Position numbers and translations under genes: made by a program. Positions 46,891-53,546 of a stretch of DNA of 64,000 bases are shown in pieces (the first letter of the stretch is position 1; each line of letters opens with the position of its first letter). The notes beneath the pieces were generated by a model. The model did no database searches and had not been told where the DNA came from. It saw nothing but the letters and a program-made list of their open reading frames with translations. Source of the DNA: Chryseobacterium sp. 18061 (lineage in GTDB: Bacteria > Pseudomonadota > Gammaproteobacteria > Enterobacterales > Enterobacteriaceae); assembly GCA_902706205.1 (NCBI GenBank), contig CACSKA010000001.1, forward strand, positions 620,001 through 684,000. The letters run 5' to 3'.

Positions 46891-48072
46891 ATGGCGATCA
46901 GTGACACAAAACTTCGCTCTATCTATGGTAAACCATATTCCGGCCCAGCTGAAATTACTGATTCTGACGGACTCGGGATTCGAATTACCCCGCGTGGAGT
47001 TATCAGTTTTCAGTTCAGGTTCCGGCGCGATGGAAAGCAGCACCGTCTTGGGCTTGGGCGTTACCCTGCGCTGACTCTTCGTGATGCACGTAACATGGTT
47101 GCAGATTTAAGGGAATCCGTCGATAAAGGATTAGACCCGAGGATGTTGGCTGGGAAAGAAAAAATAAATCGACAGCCTACGGTAAAAGACTGCCTAGATT
47201 ATTGGCAGGAAAACTATGTCGATGTTGTGCTGCGGGATAAAACCAAATCACTTTATAAATCGACTGTGATAAAGCATATGAGTGATGCTTTCCCCGGCAT
47301 GCCGGTAGAGGAAATCCCGGTTCGGCTTTGGGTCGATCGCTTTACCGAAGAAGAAAGGATTAACCCGCGTCGTGCGAGGCAACTTCTCGTTCAGTTGCGT
47401 TCTGCCATCAGCTGGTGTTCCCGCCGACAGTTTATTGGAAATGCAGACATACTCCTGTTATTGCCAAAGGATATCGGCGTCAAGGCCGCTGTTGGCGAGG
47501 TGACTCTCAGCTATAACCAGTTAGCCAAGATATGGCTGTCTATTGAGCGTAGCCGTGGCTCTACATCAAATCGGTTACTTCACCAGTTGCTGATGCTTTA
47601 CGGTGCGAGAAATAGCGAAATGCGCTTGTCAGTTAAGGATGAATTTGATCGGGAGGAAGGAGTATGGATTGTGCCAGCCGAAAAGAGCAAAACGAACAGA
47701 ATTATCAGGCGGCCAATTTTTGATGCGGCAGACGAGTTGCTAAAAAAAGCTCAAATGACATACGGTAATATTCTGTTCCCAGGGCCCGATCTGAAAACGT
47801 CGATGACGATTGCCGGGGCTAATCGCTACCTAAAAAGGATTCAACAGTCTTTGGAAATAGGGGAGTTCACTGCACATGATTTTAGAAGGACCCTGGCAAC
47901 CAGGCTATCTGAAGAGGGAGTGGCCCCGCATGTGATTGAAAAAATGCTGGGGCACGAACTGGGCGGCGTACTTTCCGTTTATAACAAACACGATTGGATT
48001 GCTGAACAGAAAGCCGCCTATGAGCTGTACGCAGAAAAGATTTTCTGGCACATCAGGAAGATTTCGGGTTAA
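46891..48072 (+). CDS. int: Prophage tyrosine integrase
   Basis: A 393-aa site-specific recombinase. The N-terminal domain is of the DUF4102 arm-binding type (LGLGRYPALTLRDARNM), followed by a SAM-like core-binding domain. The catalytic residues are present: Arg in GARNSEMR (about residue 240), HDFRRTL (about 329), GHELGG (about 355) and Tyr in VYNKH (about 364). It is adjacent to the interrupted sbcB end and points away from it. The 3' end overlaps the minus-strand AlpA-like gene by 20 bp. Confidence 0.93.
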   Translation: MAISDTKLRSIYGKPYSGPAEITDSDGLGIRITPRGVISFQFRFRRDGKQHRLGLGRYPALTLRDARNMVADLRESVDKGLDPRMLAGKEKINRQPTVKDCLDYWQENYVDVVLRDKTKSLYKSTVIKHMSDAFPGMPVEEIPVRLWVDRFTEEERINPRRARQLLVQLRSAISWCSRRQFIGNADILLLLPKDIGVKAAVGEVTLSYNQLAKIWLSIERSRGSTSNRLLHQLLMLYGARNSEMRLSVKDEFDREEGVWIVPAEKSKTNRIIRRPIFDAADELLKKAQMTYGNILFPGPDLKTSMTIAGANRYLKRIQQSLEIGEFTAHDFRRTLATRLSEEGVAPHVIEKMLGHELGGVLSVYNKHDWIAEQKAAYELYAEKIFWHIRKISG

Positions 48073-48244
48073 CCCCTCCATTCAGTATCCATGCCTCCAC
48101 CGCAGACCGTAGGTACTGTTTGGGGTGGGTGCGGATCGGTTTAGGGAAATTATGATGCTCTGTATATTTCCAGATCGTCATGCGTGAAGAAACGTGGATC
48201 ATCTTCATCACCTCTTTTTCGTTAATCATTTCAATATCGACCAT
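48053..48244 (-). CDS. AlpA-family regulator / probable excisionase
   Basis: A 63-aa protein with a MerR-like winged helix: INEKEVMKMIHVSSRMTIWKYTEH, then FPKPIRTHPKQYLRSAVEAW, the AlpA/phage excisionase pattern. ATG at 48244 with GAGG upstream; a GTG at 48250 is possible. Last gene of the leftward early operon and convergent with int, as expected for a recombination directionality factor or regulator of int. Confidence 0.82.
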   Translation of the reverse strand: MVDIEMINEKEVMKMIHVSSRMTIWKYTEHHNFPKPIRTHPKQYLRSAVEAWILNGGVNPKSS

Positions 48245-48251
48245 ATCCACC

Positions 48252-48398
48252 TCACACTACGCTCAGGCCACGACAGTGGCACCACACATCAAACATCCGC
48301 TTCACTACTTCCCGGCAGTAAAACCCGTGGCAATCCCGCGTCAGGTTGTAGCGGTCTCCGTACCGCTGGCGAACCCACATTTCAAACGTCTTATGCAT
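48252..48398 (-). CDS. Small phage protein (48 aa)
   Basis: Begins MHKTFEMWVRQRYGDRY and contains DCHGFYCREVVKRMF and VWCHCRG. It starts on the base next to the stop of the preceding gene and ends 8 bp before the AlpA-like start. The Cys/His content (CHGFYC, CHC) hints at metal binding, but the function is unknown. Similar short proteins occur in lambdoid early regions. Confidence 0.65.
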   Translation of the reverse strand: MHKTFEMWVRQRYGDRYNLTRDCHGFYCREVVKRMFDVWCHCRGLSVV

Positions 48399-48611
48399 TC
48401 AAATATCCTTCTGCTCGGCTTCGATAATTGCATCGACAAAATCCATTAGTGAGCGAGCTGCATCGTCATAATCAGACCAGGCGTCGTGTGCGAAGAAACT
48501 TTTCAGCATCACGGGCGCCAGCAGGCTGACAAGGTGCTGGCGGAACGTCATCCCGCTTGGTGTGTGATCGCTGCGATGGCACGGAAAGGCGGGTTGTTTG
48601 CCCTTGTTCAT
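48399..48611 (-). CDS. Hypothetical phage protein (70 aa)
   Basis: Begins MNKGKQPAFPCHRSDHTPSG and has an acidic C-terminal helix (DAARSLMDFVDAIIEAEQ). The start overlaps the previous stop by 4 bp (ATGA), so it is translated in the leftward early operon. Function unknown. The N-terminal TPSGMTFRQHL segment resembles small early-region proteins of other enterobacterial prophages. Confidence 0.65.
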   Translation of the reverse strand: MNKGKQPAFPCHRSDHTPSGMTFRQHLVSLLAPVMLKSFFAHDAWSDYDDAARSLMDFVDAIIEAEQKDI

Positions 48612-48832
48612 CGGTTTGCCTCTCTCAGTACTGTTTTATATGCCCGCAGCGCGTCACGGTTTTTCCCCGAAATAAACGTCTTCATAATAAAAGTGCCGCG
48701 ACGTTCACTAACCACTCCAGGAACCAGAAAGAGCGTGGTATCGACTATCCGGTTATGCTTACGAAGCTCGAAAATAGTGCTGGTGATCGCCACAGCGGAA
48801 ACGGCGCCGTAGTCAAGGAAGTAAATTTTCAT
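48608..48832 (-). CDS. Hypothetical phage protein (74 aa)
   Basis: Begins MKIYFLDYGAVSAVAIT, with a basic C-terminal part (ISGKNRDALRAYKTVLREANR). ATGA overlaps on both sides place it firmly in the early operon. No domain recognised. Confidence 0.6.
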   Translation of the reverse strand: MKIYFLDYGAVSAVAITSTIFELRKHNRIVDTTLFLVPGVVSERRGTFIMKTFISGKNRDALRAYKTVLREANR

Positions 48833-48954
48833 GCCAGCGTCCTTACAATCAGTTTGGCCACGCCGAAAAAGCAGAGAGCTCCGGCGGTGAATCCCAACCC
48901 CGCAAGGCTGGAAAAGAAAAGGGTAAACATCACCAGTTCCGCTACTTTTTTCAT
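48829..48954 (-). CDS. Small hydrophobic phage protein (41 aa)
   Basis: A 41-aa protein, MKKVAELVMFTLFFSSLAGL onward, almost entirely one or two hydrophobic segments, so probably in the inner membrane. AGGA lies before the ATG. Its stop overlaps the next start (ATGA). Function unknown. Confidence 0.6.
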   Translation of the reverse strand: MKKVAELVMFTLFFSSLAGLGFTAGALCFFGVAKLIVRTLA

Positions 48955-48963
48955 TTTTGTTCC

Positions 48964-49539
48964 TCAGTGCATAACCGGCATGTCAGGCATACCTTCGGTC
49001 TGAATTTGTTCGATAAAGCTATCGTGCAGCAGGTCCATACCTTCCCGACCCATAGGGGAAAGTTTGAATCCGCGTTCATCGTCAGTCACAACCATGTCTT
49101 GATACATGCGCAAGGCCATCTGCTGACCAACTTCCTGCCCATATTTTTCAATGGCGCAACCCTCGACGTGATTTGCGAGTGCGAATCGCTCTGGCGCAGG
49201 GTAGACGCTGATCGAACCTTTCTTGCCAGAATAGATAACGGCCGTGTCGAATCCGCCTTCGTCATTCGGAACATCGATGATCCCGTTCTTTTCCTGCTCC
49301 TCGGCGATGAAGACGGCTACGAGTAACCAGCGCCAGACAATGATTTGTTTTTCAATGCCTATGGTTGTCCAGCCGCTTTCTATTGCCTCCATGATGCATG
49401 CCAATACATCTAGGCCTTTCGGTAGATTCCTGTCATATCGCCCGTTATCCAGAGACCGAATGGCTGCAGAATAACCAATGATCCGGCGGCCACAGCGGAT
49501 ACCGGTTGACGTTGGTTCCGGAGTGAATTCTTTATTCAT
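48964..49539 (-). CDS. Hypothetical phage protein (191 aa)
   Basis: Largest product of the small-gene set in the leftward operon. AAGGAG lies eight bases before the ATG at 49539. It contains GYSAAIRSLDNGRYDR, a likely helical acidic centre (VAVFIAEEQEKNGIIDV) and a C-terminal winged-helix-like segment (YQDMVVTDDERGFKLSPMG). I do not recognise the family. Confidence 0.65.
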   Translation of the reverse strand: MNKEFTPEPTSTGIRCGRRIIGYSAAIRSLDNGRYDRNLPKGLDVLACIMEAIESGWTTIGIEKQIIVWRWLLVAVFIAEEQEKNGIIDVPNDEGGFDTAVIYSGKKGSISVYPAPERFALANHVEGCAIEKYGQEVGQQMALRMYQDMVVTDDERGFKLSPMGREGMDLLHDSFIEQIQTEGMPDMPVMH

Positions 49540-49552
49540 CACTGTGCTCTCC

Positions 49553-49939
49553 TTAAAACGGTTTCTGCTTCATCAGCTCGCGATACTGATCCGTCAGCGT
49601 GTCGTGCTTTTCCTGCCACTGCTGGATTGCACGCTTACGGGCCAGCAGGCAACGAATTCGGCGAACGCAGCGGGCATGCGCTGATAAGTAGCATTCTGTT
49701 GGCTGGCCGAGCTGGTAGACGATTACGCCATCGCGGTGGACTGGCGTATCCGGGTAATGGGTCTGCATGCCTACCAGGTGGAAAACATGGTTGGTCATGT
49801 AGTGCGCCAGGTTATTCAGCGCCGTGCTACGGCTCTGACAGCGCTTGTGGTATCCGTGACGCGTCACGATGTACACCGGGCGGAGAGGGCGGCTAAATGC
49901 TGCATCGATACCTGTTTTCAGTTTTTTGGTGCTCATCAT
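49553..49939 (-). CDS. Hypothetical phage protein (128 aa)
   Basis: Basic protein beginning MMSTKKLKTGIDAAFSRPLR, with a C-terminal Arg/Cys segment (AHARCVRRIRCLLARKRAIQ) that could form a basic helix. ATGA overlap with the upstream gene. Function unknown; the basic helix could bind nucleic acid. Confidence 0.6.
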   Translation of the reverse strand: MMSTKKLKTGIDAAFSRPLRPVYIVTRHGYHKRCQSRSTALNNLAHYMTNHVFHLVGMQTHYPDTPVHRDGVIVYQLGQPTECYLSAHARCVRRIRCLLARKRAIQQWQEKHDTLTDQYRELMKQKPF

Positions 49940-50157
49940 TTTCTATCCTTCTCTTTTGAATAACGCTCGTGACTCATGACTTCCCAGTTCTGGCCGCCGT
50001 CTTTAGATAACAGCCGCCAGCGCTGATTTACTTTCAGGCTCAGGTAGCCGGTCCTGCGCATGCGGCGCGGGAATGTCCGCCGACGCCGGTATCGCAGCAG
50101 GACCTGCAGCGCCTGCAGGTGGACCCGCTCAGGAATTCGTATTGCTGTCAGTGCCAC
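49936..50157 (-). CDS. ParE-like toxin-fold phage protein (73 aa)
   Basis: GTG start at 50157 with AGGAGG upstream. It is strongly basic (LLRYRRRRTFPRRMRRTGYL) and ends LKVNQRWRLLSKDGGQNWEV MSHERY (written in two parts), which resembles the short ParE/RelE-like proteins common in lambdoid early regions. No obvious cognate antitoxin is recognised; the 80-aa gene just upstream overlaps it by 29 bp. Toxicity is inferred from fold resemblance only. Confidence 0.5.
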   Translation of the reverse strand: MALTAIRIPERVHLQALQVLLRYRRRRTFPRRMRRTGYLSLKVNQRWRLLSKDGGQNWEVMSHERYSKEKDRK

Positions 50158-50371
50158 CAGCTGCCTCCTCGATTCGAAGCACCATTTCGATAAACGTCTC
50201 CAGCGAGCAAATGTGCTCGTCGTCGAGCAGCTGGCGGTCGCATTTCACCTGGCCGTTTTCGATGTAAAGCACAACGCGGCCGGTAAACTCGGGTAAGACA
50301 TGCAGATCTACATTCAACACCGGTCGAGGGATTCGAATGCCGTGGTGCATAATCATTTGCTGGGCTGACAT
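50129..50371 (-). CDS. Hypothetical phage protein (80 aa)
   Basis: Starts MSAQQMIMHHGIRIPRPVLN with GGAGG before the ATG. An acidic C-terminal half (LDDEHICSLETFIEMVLRIEE) looks helical. Overlaps both neighbours. It could partner the basic 73-aa protein downstream, but that is speculation. Confidence 0.55.
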   Translation of the reverse strand: MSAQQMIMHHGIRIPRPVLNVDLHVLPEFTGRVVLYIENGQVKCDRQLLDDEHICSLETFIEMVLRIEEAAGGTDSNTNS

Positions 50372-50724
50372 TGTTTTGTTCCTCCGGCCTTATATTGAGC
50401 TCTGGCATATGTGACGATTTCACCAAGCAGATCGTCGACAATCATTTTTCCTGTTTCTGTCAGGTATTCGGTATGCCCGTTAATATCCAGACTGTTCATG
50501 TACGTCTGGCGCAAAAATTCACTGGCTTCGATACCGAATTCCGCACGCGCATTATTTTCAAAACGCATTAGCAGTTTTTGCATTGCATCCTGATTAATAT
50601 CGACAGTCTGGATTTCCCCTTTCGGATGATTAATCACGATGCAATAACCACCCGTTTTTCGCTTCATCCGGTGTAACGCTGCAATCGCAATGCGACGGCG
50701 ATAGATTTCGGTAGTGTTATTCAC
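50353..50724 (-). CDS. Hypothetical phage protein (123 aa)
   Basis: GTG start at 50724 (VNNTTEIYRRRIAIAALHR) with AGAGGA eight bases upstream; an upstream ATG at 50772 would overlap the preceding gene by more than 50 bp. It contains KRKTGGYCIVINHPKGEIQTV and a helical C-terminus. Function unknown. Confidence 0.6.
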   Translation of the reverse strand: MNNTTEIYRRRIAIAALHRMKRKTGGYCIVINHPKGEIQTVDINQDAMQKLLMRFENNARAEFGIEASEFLRQTYMNSLDINGHTEYLTETGKMIVDDLLGEIVTYARAQYKAGGTKQCQPSK

Positions 50725-50908
50725 GGCGTTGTTCCTCTGCTTCACTCCAGAATAAAATGTTTGCCGAAGCATTAAGAGCCATCCCTAAAAGAGTGTGTTT
50801 TTGTGTTTCGTTTATTTCTTGGTTGCTTGTTACTATTTCTAAAAGAACATTTAGGTTCTGTGCCTCTAAAACAATCTCGTCTATTCCAGCATTTTTAGGG
50901 TTTCTCAT
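50717..50908 (-). CDS. Hypothetical phage protein (63 aa)
   Basis: MRNPKNAGIDEIVLEAQNL onward, predicted to be mostly helical and acidic. The end overlaps the next gene by 8 bp. No domain recognised. Confidence 0.55.
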   Translation of the reverse strand: MRNPKNAGIDEIVLEAQNLNVLLEIVTSNQEINETQKHTLLGMALNASANILFWSEAEEQRRE

Positions 50909-50911
50909 AAT

Positions 50912-51019
50912 TCATTTCCCATAAGCTTTTTTTAGATATAGCCGAGCGATCACCTCGTAACCGCAAGCCGCATAAAGGCACGCCGCTCTATATGCCGATT
51001 TATCTTTGATGAAGCTCAT
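50912..51019 (-). CDS. Small phage protein (35 aa)
   Basis: MSFIKDKSAYRAACLYAACG and YEVIARLYLKKAYGK (given in two parts). The ATG overlaps the stop of the S24 gene as ATGA, which argues that it is translated. Function unknown. Confidence 0.5.
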   Translation of the reverse strand: MSFIKDKSAYRAACLYAACGYEVIARLYLKKAYGK

Positions 51020-51411
51020 ACGAACTTCCTCATTGTCATTGACGCAATAACTCGGCCATACACCTGCATATCGCTTTGTTCATCTACATCAAGCGTAAAA
51101 GTTTCGTAATGATGATTGTCAGAAATTATCAGCAACGTACCGTCTGGCATCGGCTCAATTCGCTTAACAAACACGCATGAACGACCAAAAACCTCACGGG
51201 TAAAAACATAAATTCCTGGTACTGAGACCTGCCCGCCACAGTCAGCGAAAGCAATTAGCTCGCATGGATTGATGGTCGGCTGCATGGAATCCCCACCCAT
51301 CTGGCATTTCATTATTTTCCCTGGCATATACATGCCGTTATCATCAACAAATAATTCACGTGGATATGTAACTGGATTATTGATCGGATTAAGTGATTTT
51401 TGCATATTCAC
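51016..51411 (-). CDS. Stand-alone S24 (LexA/UmuD-type) peptidase domain protein
   Basis: A 131-aa protein with the Ser-Lys protease dyad of the LexA/UmuD/CI family: Ser42 in GGDSMQPTI and Lys83 in VFVKRIE. It has no helix-turn-helix and no clear Ala-Gly or Cys-Gly cleavage site before the dyad. It is second in the leftward operon after pL and next to a full CI repressor. It could act on, or pair with, CI or host LexA/UmuD, but its role is unknown. A second in-frame ATG lies two codons in. Confidence 0.8.
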   Translation of the reverse strand: MNMQKSLNPINNPVTYPRELFVDDNGMYMPGKIMKCQMGGDSMQPTINPCELIAFADCGGQVSVPGIYVFTREVFGRSCVFVKRIEPMPDGTLLIISDNHHYETFTLDVDEQSDMQVYGRVIASMTMRKFV

Positions 51412-51481
51412 TTCCTCAGGGTGAGTTTGTCCCCACCAGTAATGGTGTAATTAAATTCAGGGGTTTTAATTAATTTGTAAC

Positions 51482-51775
51482 TTAACCTACGGAGAACATT
51501 TTTTTAATATCAGGAAGGCCATCAATGATACTTTTAGCATCATCACAGGCTTCATCGTATGAACTGAAGAAATCAACCAGAACAAAATAATTGCCGATAC
51601 GTTCGTAAATAGCGAACTCCATTCCATCGACAAAAGTTGTTCTGAACTGGTAGTTAAAACCATCCTCATAAGGTTGTGCGGCGAAGCAATAGCTCCAATG
51701 AGTGCTCGCTGCCCTAAGCTTGTCATGAATGTTAAATTCTTTGCTGGCTGTATTTGGTTGGGAGGATTTATTCAT
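51482..51775 (-). CDS. First gene of the leftward operon (97 aa, unknown)
   Basis: Occupies the place of lambda N, directly downstream of pL/oL, with GGAG eight bases before the ATG. The protein is acidic with many aromatics (MNKSSQPNTASKEF, then HWSYCFAAQPYEDGFNYQF and a DFFSSYDEACDDAKSII helix). It lacks the arginine-rich RNA-binding motif of N proteins. I do not recognise it. Confidence 0.65.
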   Translation of the reverse strand: MNKSSQPNTASKEFNIHDKLRAASTHWSYCFAAQPYEDGFNYQFRTTFVDGMEFAIYERIGNYFVLVDFFSSYDEACDDAKSIIDGLPDIKKMFSVG

Positions 51776-51806
51776 CTCATTGGCTCCGTTGTTTGCCGAT
51801 GAGATG

Positions 51807-51834
51807 ATAGTACTTCAAGTATTAGTATTTGCAA
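51807..51834 (-). promoter_or_regulatory. Early leftward promoter pL
   Basis: On the minus strand TTGCAA (51829-51834), 16-bp spacer, TACTAT (51807-51812). It is overlapped by two operator-like palindromes, as expected of CI-repressed pL. Confidence 0.6.
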
Positions 51835-51871
51835 TACTAATTACTGCCGAATTAGATAACCTTTGGTACTA
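51808..51871. promoter_or_regulatory. Left operator cluster (oL)
   Basis: Three 17-bp sites with 7-3-7 dyad form: 51808-51824 (TAGTACT-TCA-AGTATTA), 51823-51839 (TAGTATT-TGC-AATACTA, a perfect dyad extending to 21 bp) and a weaker one at 51855-51871 (GATAACC-TTT-GGTACTA). They share half-sites with the right-operator set beyond cI. Confidence 0.7.
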
Positions 51872-51899
51872 TTTATTGAAATTTAAAGAGATTTAGTTT

Positions 51900-51922
51900 G
51901 AAAAAACCGGGATACACCCGGC
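51900..51922 (-). terminator. cI terminator
   Basis: CCGGG (51907-51911) and CCCGG (51917-51921) arms with a U-run on the minus strand, just after the cI stop. Confidence 0.8.
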
Positions 51923-51930
51923 TTAATTTA

Positions 51931-52638
51931 TTAGATGAAGCGATATTTGGCTTCAACCACAACACCAATTATCTTGCAGTTGCCGTTGATTGGGGTAAGG
52001 GGATACGATGGATTCAGCGGTTTTAAAAACTTTTGACCTCCGTCCTCAATGTATTTTTTGAACGTTGCTTCGTTTGTATCCTCAAGTTTCGCAACAACCA
52101 AACTACCATTGATGGGAGACTTTCCAGTATCAACAAGTATGGCCATGCCCTCTGGAATGCTAATCCCTACTGGTGACGTCATTGAATCACCCTTAACTCT
52201 CAACCAGAAGCCAGCCCCTTCGATATGGGCATCAGAAGTTATCCACTCGTCTATATCCTTCATGGCATAAGGTTCTAGAGCTTCAGCCCAACACCCTGCA
52301 CTGACCCAGCTAATAACGGGATAGGAAGTAGAACTTTCATTGCCACCTAAAAAATTCACGTTTTCAGCATAGGAGTGCATCAGGCCAACCTCTTTGGCCA
52401 GTGCAGGACTGAAATCTCCAATCTGCACATCAAGCACTTTCGCAAACATCATTGCCGAACTTACGTTGAGGGCATTTCTACCATTCAAGTAATGCCCTAC
52501 CGCGCTTTGAGTGATGCCCATTTCGTCAGCTATATGTTGCTGAGTAATAGAAAGTTGTTTCTTTTTAGACTCATACAAAGCCTTGAGGCGCTCTGCATCT
52601 CTCAGCTGTTCTGTCGTCAGGCGTTTTTGGATTGTCAT
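51931..52638 (-). CDS. cI: Lambda-type CI repressor
   Basis: A 235-aa protein resembling lambda CI throughout. The N-terminal DNA-binding domain (residues about 5-92) includes ITQQHIADEMGITQSAVGHY. The linker contains the self-cleavage bond A114-G115 in SWVSAGCW. The C-terminal S24 domain has Ser152 in VKGDSMTSP and Lys194 in ATFKKYI, so RecA-stimulated autocleavage and SOS induction are expected. It is flanked by the oL and oR operator clusters, with its ATG 11 bp from the nearest oR-like site. Confidence 0.95.
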   Translation of the reverse strand: MTIQKRLTTEQLRDAERLKALYESKKKQLSITQQHIADEMGITQSAVGHYLNGRNALNVSSAMMFAKVLDVQIGDFSPALAKEVGLMHSYAENVNFLGGNESSTSYPVISWVSAGCWAEALEPYAMKDIDEWITSDAHIEGAGFWLRVKGDSMTSPVGISIPEGMAILVDTGKSPINGSLVVAKLEDTNEATFKKYIEDGGQKFLKPLNPSYPLTPINGNCKIIGVVVEAKYRFI

Positions 52639-52648
52639 TGATTTATTT

Positions 52649-52713
52649 TAATACCTTTGGTTTGAAAATGTCTCATACCTATAGTACTATCAATTTTAGT
52701 ACTTTTAGTAGTA
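52649..52713. promoter_or_regulatory. Right operator cluster (oR)
   Basis: Three 17-bp 7-3-7 sites at 52649-52665 (TAATACC-TTT-GGTTTGA), 52673-52689 (TCATACC-TAT-AGTACTA) and 52697-52713 (TAGTACT-TTT-AGTAGTA). The centres are exactly 24 bp apart, as in lambda oR3-oR2-oR1. They fill the gap between cI and cro. Confidence 0.75.
52662..52690 (+). promoter_or_regulatory. Early rightward promoter pR
   Basis: TTGAAA (52662-52667), 17-bp spacer, TACTAT (52685-52690), overlapped by the operator sites and followed by cro. A weak opposing cI promoter may use TTGATA (minus strand, 52688-52693), but its -10 is unclear. Confidence 0.6.
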
Positions 52714-52731
52714 TTTAACGATTGGTGAATT

Positions 52732-52938
52732 ATGAACCAGATAACTCTTGGGGAATACGTGAAAGAGCATGGCCAAGTAAAAGCCGGCGTAGCGCTCGGG
52801 GTGACACAAATTGCCATTAGCAAAGCTTTAAGAGCCGGCAGGGAGATCTTTGTTGTGATTTCTGAAGAGGGGAATGTTTCGGCTTTTGAAAATAAAGCGT
52901 TCCCATCTAAGCGCCGAAGCAATGAAACCAGAGCCTGA
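52732..52938 (+). CDS. cro: Cro repressor
   Basis: A 68-aa protein aligning with lambda Cro: ITLGEYVKEHGQVKAGVALG, VTQIAISKALRAGREIFVVI and FENKAFPSKRR (in separate parts). The helix-turn-helix covers about residues 15-36. It is the first gene from pR and is divergent from cI. Its end overlaps the next gene by 17 bp. Confidence 0.92.
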   Translation: MNQITLGEYVKEHGQVKAGVALGVTQIAISKALRAGREIFVVISEEGNVSAFENKAFPSKRRSNETRA

Positions 52939-53218
52939 TTTACTCAGCATTTTGCCGTCCGAGTTTTGCCAGGCGGATGCCGAGTGGATCAAGCAGCAGT
53001 TACTGCGTTTACCTCCATCACTACGGAGGAAAGTCGCGCTGAAGTATGCAGAGGTTTACGAAATCACATTTGACGCTGAGCCGATTTCATACCGCAGGGA
53101 GAATCGGGCAAGGCATGAAGCCAATGTGAGGCTTCGCAGGTTTGTTGAAACACACGGGCGGGCAATTCAGGGCTTTACGACCCAGCCGCCACTGGCAGGA
53201 ACGCAACAGCGCGCCTGA
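52922..53218 (+). CDS. Hypothetical protein overlapping cro (98 aa)
   Basis: Starts MKPEPDLLSILPSEFCQADA at the ATG at 52922, inside the end of cro. A basic, helical protein with LLRLPPSLRRKVALKYAEVY and RRENRARHEANVRLRRFVE. It takes the place of cII but shows no CII-like helix-turn-helix or tetramer helix that I recognise. It might bind DNA or act in replication control. Confidence 0.65.
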   Translation: MKPEPDLLSILPSEFCQADAEWIKQQLLRLPPSLRRKVALKYAEVYEITFDAEPISYRRENRARHEANVRLRRFVETHGRAIQGFTTQPPLAGTQQRA

Positions 53219-53546
53219 CAACTCCGGGCTTAAAGGTGCCAGGTTGCAGTCTGACTTAAAGGCGTCAGCTGCAGATGAAGCAGGAACCACCCACTTACTT
53301 TTTCACACTCCGATGTACTAGATGGCTAGTACGTGAATAAGGGAGAGGTAAGAGGGGGGTAAGGGGGGAGATCGGAGAGGGATGGGAATAGGTCTTTTCC
53401 AACAGGCGACTCCATAGGTTAGGGAGATGCCGATCTCTGAAGCCTACGTTAAAAATGACGTCGTACTAGCAAAGTGATACGGCGTTACAGGGTTATACGC
53501 CCGGGAATCGTTTTTCCTGGAAGAGTGAATCTTAAAGGGGTTGATT
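53219..53546. other. Noncoding gap with palindrome and purine tract
   Basis: A 328-bp gap before the helicase gene with no credible ORF. It has a perfect dyad GTACTAG-ATGG-CTAGTAC (53315-53332), a long purine-rich stretch (about 53340-53390) made of GGGGAG/GAGAGG runs, and AAAGGGG before the helicase ATG. It may hold the phage replication origin, an antitermination site or a small RNA; none can be shown here. Confidence 0.45.
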
